From Cognatilysobacter bugurensis (GTDB lineage: Bacteria > Pseudomonadota > Gammaproteobacteria > Xanthomonadales > Xanthomonadaceae): a stretch of DNA of 64,000 nt. Under the pieces are notes generated by a model that was given only the letters and a program-made list of their open reading frames with translations, had not been told where the DNA came from and searched no databases. The position numbers and the translations under genes were made by a program. Within the stretch, counting starts at the first letter, position 1. Each line of letters starts with the position of its first letter. Of the stretch, positions 1-10,581 are shown piece by piece. The DNA is taken from the NCBI RefSeq assembly GCF_014652095.1, contig NZ_BMYD01000001.1, positions 783,466 through 847,465 of the forward strand, written 5' to 3'.

Positions 1-687
1 TTCCAGCCGCTGGTCCGGCTGGGCGACACGCGGGCGATCGGTTACGAGGCGCTGATCCGCTGGCGCCATCCGGAGCGCGGCATCCTCACGCCGGACAAGT
101 TCCTCTCGGTGGCCGAGGAATGCGGCCTGATCGAGGCGATCGACTGGCAGATGTACCGCGCCGCGTGCGCGGCCGCCATCCCGCTGGTCAAGGACGGCGG
201 CTTCATCACGCTCAACATCTCGCCGCTGCATTTCCAGCACGACGACTTCGACGAGCGTTTGTTGAAGGTCACGACCGAGACCGGCTTCGACCCGAAGAAC
301 CTGCGCATCGAGGTCACCGAGGGCACGCTGCTCGGCGACCCCGAGGCCGTGGCGAGGATTCTCGATCGCCTGCGCGTGGCCTGCGTCGAGGCGGCGCTCG
401 ACGACTTCGGCACCGGTTATTCGTCACTGGGATACGTGCACCGCTTCCCGCTGAAGATGATCAAGATCGACCGCTCGTTTGTCGACTCGCTGGGCGGCGA
501 CCGCTCCCAGCGAAGCTCGGCGGTCGTCGGCGCGATCCTCGCACTTGCGCATTCGCTGGGCATCGAAGTTGTTGCCGAAGGCATCGAAACCGAGATGCAG
601 CGCCAGGCGCTTGTCGCAATGGGCTGCGTGTACGGCCAGGGGTTTCTTTTTGGCCGGCCGCAGGAGCCGGCGCATTACGGCGGCTGA
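1..687 (+). CDS. EAL-domain protein, C-terminal part (5' end outside window)
   Basis: Open from the first base to the TGA at 685-687, so only the C-terminal 228 residues are present. They form a nearly complete EAL domain, which hydrolyses cyclic di-GMP to pGpG. The signature EALIR lies about 17 residues in (near base 50). The DDFGTGYSSL loop and the KIDRSFV segment follow, and the domain ends with VVAEGIE and GQGFLFGRP. The Glu of EAL and the double Asp are intact, so the domain looks catalytically competent. The protein ends about ten residues after the last conserved motif, as is usual for GGDEF-EAL proteins. What lies N-terminal (GGDEF, PAS, membrane or receiver domain) cannot be seen. 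It converges on rarA with a gap of about 30 bases. Confidence 0.9.
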   Translation, partial: FQPLVRLGDTRAIGYEALIRWRHPERGILTPDKFLSVAEECGLIEAIDWQMYRAACAAAIPLVKDGGFITLNISPLHFQHDDFDERLLKVTTETGFDPKNLRIEVTEGTLLGDPEAVARILDRLRVACVEAALDDFGTGYSSLGYVHRFPLKMIKIDRSFVDSLGGDRSQRSSAVVGAILALAHSLGIEVVAEGIETEMQRQALVAMGCVYGQGFLFGRPQEPAHYGG

Positions 688-719
688 GACGGATTGCGCT
701 GGCGGCGAGCAGGGGCCCG

Positions 720-2087
720 TTAGGTCTCGGCTCGCCCGTCGTCGCGCGCGGCAGCACGTGCCGCGCGCAGTGAATCGAGCTTGTCCTTGAGCTTGAGCTC
801 GAGGCCGCGCGGCACCGGCTCGTAGTACACCCGCTCGCCCATCGCATCCGGGAACGCGGTCTGGTCCAGCGCGATGCCCGCGTCGGCGTCGTGGTCGTAC
901 TGGTAGCCGCGGGCGTAGCCCAGATCCTTCATGAGCTTCGTCGGGGCATTGCGCAGGTGCAGAGGCACCTCCTGCGTGCCGTGCTCGCGCACGTCCGCCT
1001 GCGCCTTTTTGTATGCCACGTACGCTGCATTCGATTTCGCGGTGCTGGCTAGGTACAGCACAAGCTGCGCGAGTGCCAGCTCGCCTTCGGGGCTCCCAAG
1101 GCGCTCGAACGTGTCCCAGGCGTCCAGCGCCATCGGCAGCGCGCGCGGATCCGCCAGGCCGATGTCCTCGACGGCCATGCGCGTCATGCGGCGCGCGAGA
1201 TAGCTGCGGTCGCAGCCGCCGTCGAGCATGCGCGCGAGCCAGTACAGCGCGGCATCGGGGTTCGAGCTTCGCACCGATTTGTGCAGCGCCGAGATCTGGT
1301 CATAGAACTGCTCGCCGCCCTTGTCGAACCGGCGCGAGCGGTCGGCCAGCACCTGCGCAAGCGTCGTCGTGGTGATCACCCCGCCTTCGTCCTGGGCGAG
1401 TTCGGCAGCGATCTCGAGCAAGGTGAGCCCGCGCCGCACGTCGCCGTCTGCGGCGGTCGCGATCTCATGCAGCGCCTCATCCGACACGTCCAGCCCCATG
1501 TCCCCGAGCCCGCGCTCCCCGTCAGCAAGCGCACGCCGCAGAGCTTCCGCGATGTCTTCGGGCGAGACCGCGTCGAGCACATGCACGCGGCAGCGCGAGA
1601 GCAGCGCCGAGTTCAGCTCGAACGAAGGGTTCTCCGTCGTGGCGCCGACAAAAATGATCGTCCCGCGCTCGATGTGCGGCAGGAATGCATCCTGCTGCGT
1701 CTTGTTGAATCGGTGGACCTCATCGACGAACAGAACAGTGCGGCGCCCGTTTGCGAAGCGCGCGGCCGCGTCGGCCAGCTCGCGTCGGACGTCGGGCAGT
1801 CCGGACAGGACCGCGGACACCGAGCGGAACTCCGCATCGGCATACCTCGCGAACAGCAGCGCGAGCGTCGTCTTGCCGCAGCCGGGCGGGCCCCACAACA
1901 CCATCGAGTGGATGCGCCCGGCTTCGACCGCGCGCCGCAGCGCGCTGCCGGGCGCGAGCAGGCGCCGCTGCCCAACCATGTCGTCCAGCTCGCGGGGCCG
2001 CATGCGCTCGGCGAGCGGCCGCGAAGGCGCGTAATCGCCCAGGAGGTCGCCGGTATCAGGAGGTTGTGCAGTCGTGCGTCGGGACAC
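720..2087 (-). CDS. rarA: Replication-associated recombination protein A (AAA+ ATPase, MgsA/WRNIP1 family)
   Basis: 455 residues, the usual size for RarA. The family acts at stalled replication forks as a tetrameric clamp-loader-like ATPase that interacts with SSB. Walker A GPPGCGKTT is at residues 66-74 and Walker B VDEVHRFNK at about 121-129. The sensor-1 stretch GATTENPSFELN and the C-terminal MgsA region (Asn-Pro-Asp-Ala-Ala-Leu-Tyr-Trp) are both present. The start is a GTG at 2087; no in-frame ATG lies before the conserved N-terminal ERMRP segment, and the ribosome-binding site is weak. It is the last gene of a minus-strand series after ftsK, lolA and an exported protein. In E. coli rarA also follows lolA; serS, which comes next there, is not at this place. 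Confidence 0.95.
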   Translation of the reverse strand: MSRRTTAQPPDTGDLLGDYAPSRPLAERMRPRELDDMVGQRRLLAPGSALRRAVEAGRIHSMVLWGPPGCGKTTLALLFARYADAEFRSVSAVLSGLPDVRRELADAAARFANGRRTVLFVDEVHRFNKTQQDAFLPHIERGTIIFVGATTENPSFELNSALLSRCRVHVLDAVSPEDIAEALRRALADGERGLGDMGLDVSDEALHEIATAADGDVRRGLTLLEIAAELAQDEGGVITTTTLAQVLADRSRRFDKGGEQFYDQISALHKSVRSSNPDAALYWLARMLDGGCDRSYLARRMTRMAVEDIGLADPRALPMALDAWDTFERLGSPEGELALAQLVLYLASTAKSNAAYVAYKKAQADVREHGTQEVPLHLRNAPTKLMKDLGYARGYQYDHDADAGIALDQTAFPDAMGERVYYEPVPRGLELKLKDKLDSLRAARAAARDDGRAET

Positions 2088-2141
2088 CGGAGCTCGGAAT
2101 CGCTAGCGGGCCCGCACGATAACAAGCGGTGCGTGACGCGA

Positions 2142-2852
2142 TCAGCGACCTGCGAATGTGGCGCGCGGTGCCGTGTCCCAGTTCGCCGTCGGGCCGAGTT
2201 CGTACTCGACGCGCAGCCAGCGCGCTTCGACCGGGTCATACAGCGCATCGATGTGCGCGGCCGTCGCGCCGTCTGCACCGAAGTCGACCGTGCCAGTGCC
2301 GCGCACCTGGACCAGGCGCTGGCCGGCCGGCGACGTGGCGACACGATCGATGACCAGCTCGAACGGCTGCTGCTCGAATTCCTCCCCGAGCGCCCGGTCG
2401 ACGCGCGTCGCGAGCGCGCGGGCGATGTCGGAGTCCGTCCCCAGTTCATTGCCCGGCTGCGTCTCGCCGAGAACCAGGCGCGGATAACTCACCGCCGTGT
2501 TCTCGGTGTCGTATAGGGCCTCGAAGCGGAACGGGATCCACGCCGCGTCGGTGCCCAGCTGGATCCGCCCGAAGCCGTCCACCGTGCGATCGCGGATGCT
2601 CGCGGGCTTCACTGCCAGGCGGTCAAGGCGCACCGCCACGCGGTCCTCGCCGAACTGCCGATCGATTGCCGCGATCACCGCGGTCGCGACCGCGTCGTCC
2701 ATCGCCTGATCGCCTTCCATCCGCGTCGACGGCGCGCCCTCAGTCGCTTTCGCAACCAGCGACGGCCCGATGTCAGGCACCTGGCTTACGGCCGAGGCCA
2801 CGGCAAGGCCGCACAAGGATGCAAGGGCGATGGTCAGAACGGATCGACGCAT
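2142..2852 (-). CDS. Unknown exported protein, 236 aa
   Basis: I do not recognise a family. The ATG at 2852 has a GGAG ribosome-binding site 7 bases upstream. The first 23 or so residues (MRRSVLTIALASLCGLAVASA) form a typical Sec signal peptide, with cleavage probably near AVASA-VS. The rest is a soluble, acidic domain without cysteines, so it is probably periplasmic. An Ala/Asp-rich helix comes first, then strand-like segments (RIQLGTDAAWIPFRFEALYD, RWLRVEYELG). It lies between lolA and rarA, 54 bases before rarA. It is not part of the enterobacterial version of this cluster. A role in envelope biogenesis beside LolA is possible but only guessed from position. Confidence 0.75.
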   Translation of the reverse strand: MRRSVLTIALASLCGLAVASAVSQVPDIGPSLVAKATEGAPSTRMEGDQAMDDAVATAVIAAIDRQFGEDRVAVRLDRLAVKPASIRDRTVDGFGRIQLGTDAAWIPFRFEALYDTENTAVSYPRLVLGETQPGNELGTDSDIARALATRVDRALGEEFEQQPFELVIDRVATSPAGQRLVQVRGTGTVDFGADGATAAHIDALYDPVEARWLRVEYELGPTANWDTAPRATFAGR

Positions 2853-2904
2853 GACAGGACTCCACAGCCCACTTCACGTGGGAAATTCACTCTCGACCGG
2901 AGGG

Positions 2905-2913
2905 TGTGGATAA
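2905..2913 (-). promoter_or_regulatory. Perfect DnaA-box-like 9-mer
   Basis: The minus strand reads TTATCCACA, identical to the high-affinity DnaA box. It lies 53 bases upstream of the start of the exported-protein gene. Only one copy was noticed in this gap. Function is unknown; a single 9-mer can occur by chance. Confidence 0.35.
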
Positions 2914-2938
2914 CCTGTGATTTTCCTGTCGATGAAAT

Positions 2939-2968
2939 GCGAAACGGCGGATTTCTCCGCCGTTTCGC
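2939..2968 (-). terminator. 13-bp perfect hairpin after lolA
   Basis: GCGAAACGGCGGA (2939-2951) pairs with TCCGCCGTTTCGC (2956-2968) around a TTTC loop, about 32 bases past the lolA stop. Read on the minus strand it is followed by ATTTCATC, so the T run is weak. It probably ends or attenuates the lolA transcript before the exported-protein gene. Confidence 0.5.
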
Positions 2969-2999
2969 TGACTCATTAATGCAACGTCCCTGCTCAGGG

Positions 3000-3629
3000 T
3001 CAGCCGCCGATCACGTCGACGCCCGCCGGCGGTTTGAACTGGAATGTCGCCGGCTTGAACTTGGGGTTCTTGCGCCAGTTGTCAAAGCGGATCTCGGTGC
3101 GCTGGCCCAGCGCATCGACAACGTGCATTCGCACGAGTCCGGTCGGGCCGAATCCGAGCTTTGCCGACCGGAAGCCGGAGTCACCCTCCTTCTTTGGCGC
3201 CAGCGCCAGCCAGCTCAGGCCGTCCTTACTGCCGGCATCCTGCACATTGAACTGTGCATCGAGCTTGGCGGGGTCGATCAGGGCGGCCAGCGGGCTGTTC
3301 TGTTCCTCGACGCCCTGCGGGCGGCGCGTGACCTGCTCGAGGTCAGGCTCGTACACCCAAACGGTGCGGCCATCGGCCACGATCGTCTGCGGATAGGGCT
3401 TTGCGTACTGCCATCGGAACAGCCGAGGCGTGGACAGTGCGACCGTGCCTGTCGCGGTCTCTTTCAGCTTGCCGTTCGGGTCGAACACCTGCTGGGTGAA
3501 CCGGCCGTCCAACCCCTTCAGGCCCTTCGCGAACGTGTTCAGGTCGTCGCGGGCGCCGGCGGACACATCCACCGCGAACGCCATGGTGGCGAGGCCGGCG
3601 GCCAGCGCATAAGAACGAATTGCCTGCAT
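3000..3629 (-). CDS. lolA: Outer-membrane lipoprotein carrier protein LolA
   Basis: 209 residues, normal for LolA. LolA takes mature lipoproteins from the LolCDE transporter and ferries them across the periplasm to LolB at the outer membrane. The ATG at 3629 follows a GGGAG ribosome-binding site. Residues 1-24 (MQAIRSYALAAGLATMAFAV...) are a Sec signal peptide. The family features are visible: FAKGLKGLDGRFTQQVFDPNG near the N-terminus, GTVALSTPRLFRWQYAKPYP with the conserved Arg that closes the hydrophobic cavity, and VADGRTVWVYEPDLEQVT. It follows ftsK and precedes rarA on the same strand, as in E. coli. A 13-bp hairpin lies just downstream. Confidence 0.95.
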   Translation of the reverse strand: MQAIRSYALAAGLATMAFAVDVSAGARDDLNTFAKGLKGLDGRFTQQVFDPNGKLKETATGTVALSTPRLFRWQYAKPYPQTIVADGRTVWVYEPDLEQVTRRPQGVEEQNSPLAALIDPAKLDAQFNVQDAGSKDGLSWLALAPKKEGDSGFRSAKLGFGPTGLVRMHVVDALGQRTEIRFDNWRKNPKFKPATFQFKPPAGVDVIGG

Positions 3630-3745
3630 CGAACGTCTCCCGGACAGATGGGTGGAGTGTCGTCCGACGAAGCTGAACAGGCGGTCGACAATGCTGGTAG
3701 CTGCGAAGCGCCGCGGGACGCCGTTCAGCGCTCGCGGATCGCTGG

Positions 3746-6112
3746 CTACTTCGGAGGCGGCGGTGCCAGCACGCTGCGATCGCCGTTGTGCTCGGGCGGC
3801 GTCACGATGCCGGCCGCTTCCATCGCCTCGATGAGGCGCGCGGCGCGGTTGTAGCCGATTTTCAGCCGGCGCTGCACGCCCGAGATCGACGCGCGCCGCG
3901 TCTCGGTGACGATGCGCACTGCTTCGTCGTACAACGGATCGGACTCGTCCCCGCCCCCACCGCCCGACTCCGGCAGCCCCGTCGGGCCGACGACGGTGCC
4001 GTCGCCCAGCGTCTGCACTTCCTCGAGCACACCTTCGATGTAGTCCGGCCCGCCGCCGATCTGCTTGAGGTGCTCGACGACGCGATGCACCTCTTCGTCC
4101 GAGACGAACGCGCCGTGCACGCGCTCCGGCATTGCCGTCCCCGGCGGCAGGTAGAGCATGTCGCCGTGGCCGAGCAGCGTCTCCGCACCGGACTGGTCGA
4201 GGATCGTCCGCGAGTCGATCTTGCTCGAGACCTGGAACGCGATACGCGTCGGGATGTTCGCCTTGATCAGGCCGGTGATCACGTCCACCGATGGGCGCTG
4301 GGTTGCCAAGATCAGGTGGATGCCCGCCGCACGGGCCTTTTGCGCAAGCCGCGCAATGAGTTCTTCGACCTTCTTGCCGACGATCATCATCATGTCGGCG
4401 AATTCGTCGATGAAGATGACGATGAACGGCAGCGTCTCCAGCTCGCGCGGCACCTCGCCCGCCTCGGCGTTCGGCTTGAACAGCGGGTCCATCAGCGGCT
4501 GACCCGCGTCGATTGCGTCCTTCACCTTCTTGTTAAAGCCCGCGAGGTTGCGCACGCCGACCGCGCTCATGAGCTTGTAGCGGCGCTCCATCTCCGCCAC
4601 GCACCAGCGCAGGCCGTTGGCGGCCTCCTTCATGTCAGTCACGACGGGCGCGAGCAGATGCGGGATGCCCTGGTAGACGCTCAGCTCGAGCATCTTCGGG
4701 TCAATCATGAGCATCCGCAGTTCCTTCGCGGATGCCTTGTAGAGCAGCGACAGGACCATCGCGTTGACGGCGACGGACTTGCCCGAGCCCGTGGTACCGG
4801 CCACGAGTAGGTGCGGCATGCGAGCCAGGTCGGCGACGGTCGGCCGCCCCGCAATGTCCTTGCCGAGCGCAAGCGTCAGCGGGCTCGACGACTTGTCGTA
4901 CTCGCGCGAGCGCAGCAGCTCGGACAGGAAGATCATCTCGCGCGTGACGTTCGGGATCTCCAGGCCAATGACCGACTTGCCCGGAATCACGTCGACGACG
5001 CGCACCGACTTCACCGAAAGTCCGCGTGCGATGTCCTTGTCCAGACTTGAAATCTGGCTGACCTTCACTCCGGGCGCAGGTTCGATCTCGAACCGCGTGA
5101 TCACCGGTCCCGGGTATGCACCGACGACCTGAGCATCGATGCGGAAGTCCTTGAGTTTGAACTCGATCTGCCGCGACAGCGTCTCGAGCGTCTCCTCGCT
5201 GTAGCCCTTCGCCTGCGGCTTGGGATCGTCGAGCAGCGCAAGCGGCGGGACGCCCGTGCCGTTGTCCGTGTGGAACAGCGGAATCTGCGTCTCGCGCTTG
5301 GCGCGCTCGCTTTTTTCAACCATCGGCGCGGGCGGCGGTTCGATCCTGACCGGCGCACGCTTCTCACGTTTCTCGGTGTCGGCCTTGCGGACTTCCTCGC
5401 GTTCTTCGCGCATCGCCCGCTGGCGCTGCCAGTCGCTGGCCTGCTTACTCGAGCGCTGGAACGTCTTCGACAGCGTCGGCCCCAGCGAGAGCGTCCACTG
5501 CCCCAGCTTGTCCATCACGGCCAGCCACGAGAGGCCCGTCGCCAGCGTGACCGAGGCGAGCAGGAGCGCGAGCAGGAACAGGTTCCCGCCCACCGGCCCG
5601 AAGCCGCGGTAGAGCGACTCACCGACCAGTCGGCCCAGGATTCCGCCGCTGCCCGCCGAAAAATGCTCGGCGACGCCGAGCCGCAGCTCGAGAAGGCCGG
5701 CCGCGGAGACCAGGAAGCCGACGATCCCGATCAGCCGCAGCGCGGGACCCAGATCGGCGCGCCCTTCCCCGGGCGAAAGATCGTTGTCCATGCCGAACAG
5801 CGCGATCCACGCGATCGCGCCTAGCATCACCGGCAATAAGAACGCCACGTATCCGCACAGGTACAGCAACACGTCGGCGATCCATGCGCCTATTTCCCCG
5901 CCCACGTTATTGAGCGGCGCGGCCACGCTGCCGGCGTGCGACCAGCCGGGGTCCGTCGGCGAGTACGTCACGAGGCTCGCCATCAGATACAGAAGCAGAG
6001 GCGCAATCGCGATCAACGCGAGGTCGCGCACGATCCGCTGCCGCTTGGGCGACGGCGTGCGTGCGGCCGCGGGCGCGGACTTCCTGCGAGGGGCGGTAGG
6101 GGACTGCGCCAC
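3746..6112 (-). CDS. ftsK: DNA translocase FtsK
   Basis: 788 residues from the GTG at 6112. FtsK is a septal hexameric motor that pumps chromosomal DNA at division and activates XerCD at dif. The N-terminal ~200 residues carry about four or five membrane segments (starting [18 protein letters not shown]), then a short charged linker rich in Arg/Glu. The alpha domain contains [20 protein letters not shown]. The RecA-like beta domain has Walker A GTTGSGKS at about 434-441 and Walker [13 protein letters not shown]. The C-terminal gamma winged helix ([11 protein letters not shown]..., last ~65 residues) reads KOPS-type sequence. The linker is short compared with E. coli FtsK (1329 aa), as in many other bacteria. 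The frame stays open upstream to 6391, but that part is Cys/Arg-rich and not FtsK-like, so I chose the GTG. The ribosome-binding site is poor. Confidence 0.94.
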   Translation of the reverse strand: MAQSPTAPRRKSAPAAARTPSPKRQRIVRDLALIAIAPLLLYLMASLVTYSPTDPGWSHAGSVAAPLNNVGGEIGAWIADVLLYLCGYVAFLLPVMLGAIAWIALFGMDNDLSPGEGRADLGPALRLIGIVGFLVSAAGLLELRLGVAEHFSAGSGGILGRLVGESLYRGFGPVGGNLFLLALLLASVTLATGLSWLAVMDKLGQWTLSLGPTLSKTFQRSSKQASDWQRQRAMREEREEVRKADTEKREKRAPVRIEPPPAPMVEKSERAKRETQIPLFHTDNGTGVPPLALLDDPKPQAKGYSEETLETLSRQIEFKLKDFRIDAQVVGAYPGPVITRFEIEPAPGVKVSQISSLDKDIARGLSVKSVRVVDVIPGKSVIGLEIPNVTREMIFLSELLRSREYDKSSSPLTLALGKDIAGRPTVADLARMPHLLVAGTTGSGKSVAVNAMVLSLLYKASAKELRMLMIDPKMLELSVYQGIPHLLAPVVTDMKEAANGLRWCVAEMERRYKLMSAVGVRNLAGFNKKVKDAIDAGQPLMDPLFKPNAEAGEVPRELETLPFIVIFIDEFADMMMIVGKKVEELIARLAQKARAAGIHLILATQRPSVDVITGLIKANIPTRIAFQVSSKIDSRTILDQSGAETLLGHGDMLYLPPGTAMPERVHGAFVSDEEVHRVVEHLKQIGGGPDYIEGVLEEVQTLGDGTVVGPTGLPESGGGGGDESDPLYDEAVRIVTETRRASISGVQRRLKIGYNRAARLIEAMEAAGIVTPPEHNGDRSVLAPPPPK

Positions 6113-6256
6113 CGTGATGTGCTGCCTGAGCTGATCGACGTTAGTCGTTGAATATACGTGAAAAGGCCGGACCCCGACTCCGACGCATGGGGGCGGGCAG
6201 CGCGGTCTCACCGGACGCGACGTCATCGGCCAGCCGTGCGAAAGCCGTGAAAGCGA

Positions 6257-6279
6257 ATCGCCGGCGCAGGGCCGGCGAT
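6257..6279 (-). terminator. 9-bp hairpin after alanine dehydrogenase
   Basis: ATCGCCGGC (6257-6265) and GCCGGCGAT (6271-6279) form a perfect stem with a 5-base loop, about 30 bases past the ald stop. On the minus strand it is followed by TCGCTTTC, a weak T run. It may end ald transcription before ftsK. Confidence 0.4.
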
Positions 6280-6308
6280 CCAGTGCCACACCACCAAAGC
6301 TTAAACCG

Positions 6309-7376
6309 TCAGAGCTGCATGCCCTGCAGCGCCGGGTGAACCAGCTTCCCGCCGTCGACGTTGATGCCGCGCACGAGCGGCTCGTTGTCACGCCACTGCC
6401 CGGAGGCCAGCTTGTTGACCCACGGCAGGATGGCCGCGCAGATCGCCTGCGAGCTCGTCTGCGGGACCGAGCCCGGCATGTTCGTCACGCAGAAGTGGGT
6501 CACGCCCTCTTCCACGTACGTCGGCTCCTTCCAGGTGGTCGGACGCGAGGTCTCGAAGCAGCCGCCCTGGTCGATCGAAATGTCGACAACGACGCTGCCG
6601 TCCTCCATTCCCTGCAGCATGTCGCGTGTCAGCACATGCGGCGCCTTCGCACCGGTCACGAGCACGGCTCCGATCACGAGGTCGGCCGAGGCCACTTCGC
6701 GGGCCACAACGTCACGGTACGGGTACAGCGTCGTCACGTTGGGACCGAGCGCCATCATCTCGTCCATGCGGTCCTGGCGCATCTCGAACACGGTCACGTT
6801 CGCACCGCCGGCCGCGGCGAGCGCCGCCGATGCACCGCCGGCCTTACCCGCGCCGAACACGACCACCTTGCCACGCTGCGTCGACGGCAGGCCGCCGAGC
6901 AGCTTGCCCTTGCCGCTCTGCGGCATGTGCAGCAGCGTCGTGCCGACCTGGACCGCGATCTTGCCCGCAATCACCGACATCGGCGCGAGCAGCGGCAGGT
7001 CGCCGTTCGGCAGCTCGACGGTCTCGAACGCGACGCCGGTCAGGCCGATGTCGAGCAACTGACGGGTCAGCGCCGGCTCGGCGGCCAGATGCAGGTAGCA
7101 GAACAGCAGGTGGTCCTTGCGCAGGTGCTGCAGGTCGCCGGCGATCGGCTCCTTGACCTTCACGATGAGCTCGCCCTTCTCGTACAGGGCGACGGCGTCG
7201 GGGGCGATCTTCACGCCGAGACGCGTGTACGCCTCGTCCTTGAAGCCGCTCTTGATGCCGGCGTCCTTTTCGAGCCAAACCTCGTGGCCGCGGCTGACCA
7301 GGTCGCCTGCCGCTTCAGGAACGAGCGCGACGCGGCCTTCGAGGGTCTTGGTTTCCTTGGGTACACCGATGCGCAT
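6309..7376 (-). CDS. ald: L-alanine dehydrogenase (NAD)
   Basis: 355 residues. Catalyses reversible oxidative deamination of L-alanine to pyruvate and ammonia with NAD. The N-terminal [20 protein letters not shown], the substrate Lys in KVKEP (about residue 74) and the His in CYLHLAAEP (about 96) match the family. The Rossmann motif is GAGKAGG (about 176-182). The C-terminal IDQGGC and [12 protein letters not shown] segments hold the catalytic Asp and the nicotinamide-binding Asn. The ATG at 7376 has a strong GGAGG site 5 bases upstream. It sits between ftsK and trxB, the place taken by lrp (the leucine/alanine-responsive regulator) in E. coli. It is preceded by a long leader with a terminator-like hairpin (7401-7421). 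Confidence 0.95.
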   Translation of the reverse strand: MRIGVPKETKTLEGRVALVPEAAGDLVSRGHEVWLEKDAGIKSGFKDEAYTRLGVKIAPDAVALYEKGELIVKVKEPIAGDLQHLRKDHLLFCYLHLAAEPALTRQLLDIGLTGVAFETVELPNGDLPLLAPMSVIAGKIAVQVGTTLLHMPQSGKGKLLGGLPSTQRGKVVVFGAGKAGGASAALAAAGGANVTVFEMRQDRMDEMMALGPNVTTLYPYRDVVAREVASADLVIGAVLVTGAKAPHVLTRDMLQGMEDGSVVVDISIDQGGCFETSRPTTWKEPTYVEEGVTHFCVTNMPGSVPQTSSQAICAAILPWVNKLASGQWRDNEPLVRGINVDGGKLVHPALQGMQL

Positions 7377-8562
<1,186 letters not shown>

Positions 8563-8618
8563 GGCGTCCGTGCGCAGCCGGGATCCGCACGTCGACGTGC
8601 TGGACTGACGCCGCCGCC

Positions 8619-9773
8619 ATGGAGCTGCGCACGTTCGAACGCCTCGACGACATCCCGGCAGCGCAGTGGGACGCGCTGCACGACGGCGCGAACCCGTTCG
8701 TGCACCATGCGTTCCTTGCCGGTCTCGAGCGGCACGGCTGCATCCGGCCCGAATGGGGCTGGACGCCGCGCCACTGCACCCTGTGGGACGCGGACCGCCT
8801 CGTGGCCGCGGCACCGGCATACGAAAAGGAAAATTCACACGGGGAGTTCGTCTTTGATCACGCGTGGGCCCGGGCCTACGCGCAGCACGGCCTCGATTAC
8901 TTCCCCAAGACGCTGTGCGCAGTGCCGTATTCGCCCGTAACGGGGCCGAGGCTGCTCGCCCGGGACGCCGCAGGTCGCGCGGCGCTTGCCGGGGCACTGG
9001 TTCAGACCGCCGAGGACGCCGGCAACTCGTCGGCCCACGTGAACTTCCATGCGGACGTGGAGTGCGATGCGTTCGACGAGCAGTGGCTCGAAAGACTCGA
9101 CGTGCAGTACCACTGGACCAACGCCGGCGATTGGCGCGACTTCGACGACTTCCTCACGGCGCTCGACCACAAGCATCGCAAGAACATCCGGCAGGAGCGG
9201 GCCCGAGTCGCGCGTGAGGGCGTCGTTCTGCGCGTGGTCGAGGGCCGGGACGCGACCGAGGCCGAGCTCGCCGCGATGCACGAGTTCTACGTCGGTACGT
9301 TCGCGGAATACGGCAACCACCCGGCGCTGACGCTCGGGTTTCTGCGGCATCTCGCGTCTCAAATGCCCGAGTCGCTCGTGATCGTCCTTGCGGAACGCGC
9401 GGGAACACCCGTCGCCGGCGCGTTGTGCCTGCGCGGGAATGACACGCTCTACGGCCGCTACTGGGGCGCGAGCGAGCGGGTGCCCGGCCTGCATTTCGAG
9501 GCGTGCTACTACCAGGGAATCGAATACGCCCTCGCCCACGGCCTTTCACGGTTCGAGCCTGGGGCCCAGGGCGAACACAAGCTCGCGCGCGGCTTCCTGC
9601 CGGCGATTGTGCGCAGTCGCCACTGGTTGGCGGAGCCGGCCTTTCGCGACGCGCTCCGCGGCTGGTGCGCACAGGAACGCCGTCATGTTCTGCAGCACGC
9701 GCAAATGCTGGCGCAGCGCTCCCCTTTCAAGCGAGCCGACGATGCCGCTGCGCCCGATCCTGCTGCCGGCTGA
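8619..9773 (+). CDS. FemAB-like GNAT-fold acyltransferase (DUF482 / peptidogalycan biosynthesis family)
   Basis: 384 residues from the ATG at 8619. It matches the long GNAT-type family known as DUF482/FemAB_like, whose substrate is unproven. Recognisable segments are FVHHAFLAGLERHGC near the N-terminus, SSAHVNFHADVE, and HKHRKNIRQERARV in the middle. The C-terminal half has YGRYWGASERVPGLHFEACY, then GAQGEHKLARGF, which is characteristic of the family. There are no signal or membrane segments. The gene lies 56 bases after trxB. Its last 32 bases overlap aat, so translation of the two is probably coupled. In E. coli cydCD occupies this gap. The open frame extends further upstream inside trxB, but that part is only a shadow of trxB. 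Confidence 0.85.
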   Translation: MELRTFERLDDIPAAQWDALHDGANPFVHHAFLAGLERHGCIRPEWGWTPRHCTLWDADRLVAAAPAYEKENSHGEFVFDHAWARAYAQHGLDYFPKTLCAVPYSPVTGPRLLARDAAGRAALAGALVQTAEDAGNSSAHVNFHADVECDAFDEQWLERLDVQYHWTNAGDWRDFDDFLTALDHKHRKNIRQERARVAREGVVLRVVEGRDATEAELAAMHEFYVGTFAEYGNHPALTLGFLRHLASQMPESLVIVLAERAGTPVAGALCLRGNDTLYGRYWGASERVPGLHFEACYYQGIEYALAHGLSRFEPGAQGEHKLARGFLPAIVRSRHWLAEPAFRDALRGWCAQERRHVLQHAQMLAQRSPFKRADDAAAPDPAAG

Positions 9774-10497
9774 CCCCCAGACACCGTTCCCGCCCGTGGA
9801 GTGGGCGCTGCGCGAGCCCTGCGGGCTGCTCGCGATCGGCGGCGACCTTTCCATCGAGCGGCTGCTTAACGCGTACCGGCACGGGATTTTCCCGTGGTAT
9901 TCCGAAGGCCAGCCGATCCTGTGGTGGTCGCCCGACCCGCGGGCGGTGTTCGAGACGCGGTGCTTCGCCCTGCCCTCGCGATTCCGCAGGTCCTTGCGCC
10001 AGCTCCCCTGGCGTGTCACAGCCGATCAGGCATTCGACGCCGTCATCAACGCGTGCGCGAGCGTCCCGCGCCGTCACCAGGACGGCACCTGGATCGTCCC
10101 GGAAATGCTCGAGGCCTACCGGCAATTCCACGAGGCCGGACACGCGCACTCGATCGAAGTGTGGTCCGGCGACCGCCTTGTGGGTGGGCTCTACGGCGTC
10201 GCGATCGGGCGCATGTTCTATGGCGAAAGCATGTTCAGCCTTGAATCCGGTGCGTCGAAGGCGGCGCTTGGAGCGCTGATGAGTCGGATGCGCGAGTGGG
10301 GCTGGCCCCTGCTCGACGCGCAGGTCGAAAATCCGCATCTGATGCAACTCGGCGCGCGACGCATGCCGCGCACGGATTTCTCCCAGACGGTCAGCGAGCT
10401 CGTCCGGCAAAGCGGCAACACAGGTAACTGGAGCGCGCTGTTCGGAGAGATCGATACGGCCCAACTCGCGGCCTCCCGACCGGCGCTCGAAACGTGA
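9742..10497 (+). CDS. aat: Leucyl/phenylalanyl-tRNA--protein transferase
   Basis: 251 residues. Aat adds Leu or Phe from charged tRNA to proteins with N-terminal Arg or Lys, making N-degrons for ClpS-ClpAP. Family hallmarks are FPPVEWALREPCGLLAIGGD at the N-terminus, AYRHGIFPWYSEGQPILWWS, and YGVAIGRMFYGESMFS. The C-terminal half has the GNAT-like stretch ending QLGARRMPRTDF. The ATG at 9742 lies inside the end of the preceding FemAB-like gene. The adaptor ClpS and unfoldase ClpA are encoded 0.4-3.2 kb away, so the whole pathway apart from ClpP is local. infA follows after 84 bases. Confidence 0.96.
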   Translation: MPLRPILLPADPQTPFPPVEWALREPCGLLAIGGDLSIERLLNAYRHGIFPWYSEGQPILWWSPDPRAVFETRCFALPSRFRRSLRQLPWRVTADQAFDAVINACASVPRRHQDGTWIVPEMLEAYRQFHEAGHAHSIEVWSGDRLVGGLYGVAIGRMFYGESMFSLESGASKAALGALMSRMREWGWPLLDAQVENPHLMQLGARRMPRTDFSQTVSELVRQSGNTGNWSALFGEIDTAQLAASRPALET

Positions 10498-10500
10498 ATT

Positions 10501-10530
10501 TTGCGTTCACGGATGCGGACGTGGCAGAAT
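10501..10530 (+). promoter_or_regulatory. Candidate infA promoter
   Basis: TTGCGT (10501-10506) and CAGAAT (10525-10530) are separated by 18 bases, beginning directly after the aat stop. This is an acceptable sigma-70 type arrangement. Initiation near 10537 would give a leader of about 45 bases with an AGGA site before the infA ATG. Confidence 0.35.
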
Positions 10531-10581
10531 GCTGGGCTTATCGGGCGGGACACGTCCGTATTTTTGTGACATAGGACACCC

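Noticed and set aside
6113-6391. 93-residue N-terminal extension of FtsK
   Set aside because: It runs into the ald coding end and is Cys/Ser/Arg-rich with no membrane or FtsK character. The GTG at 6112 gives a normal protein.
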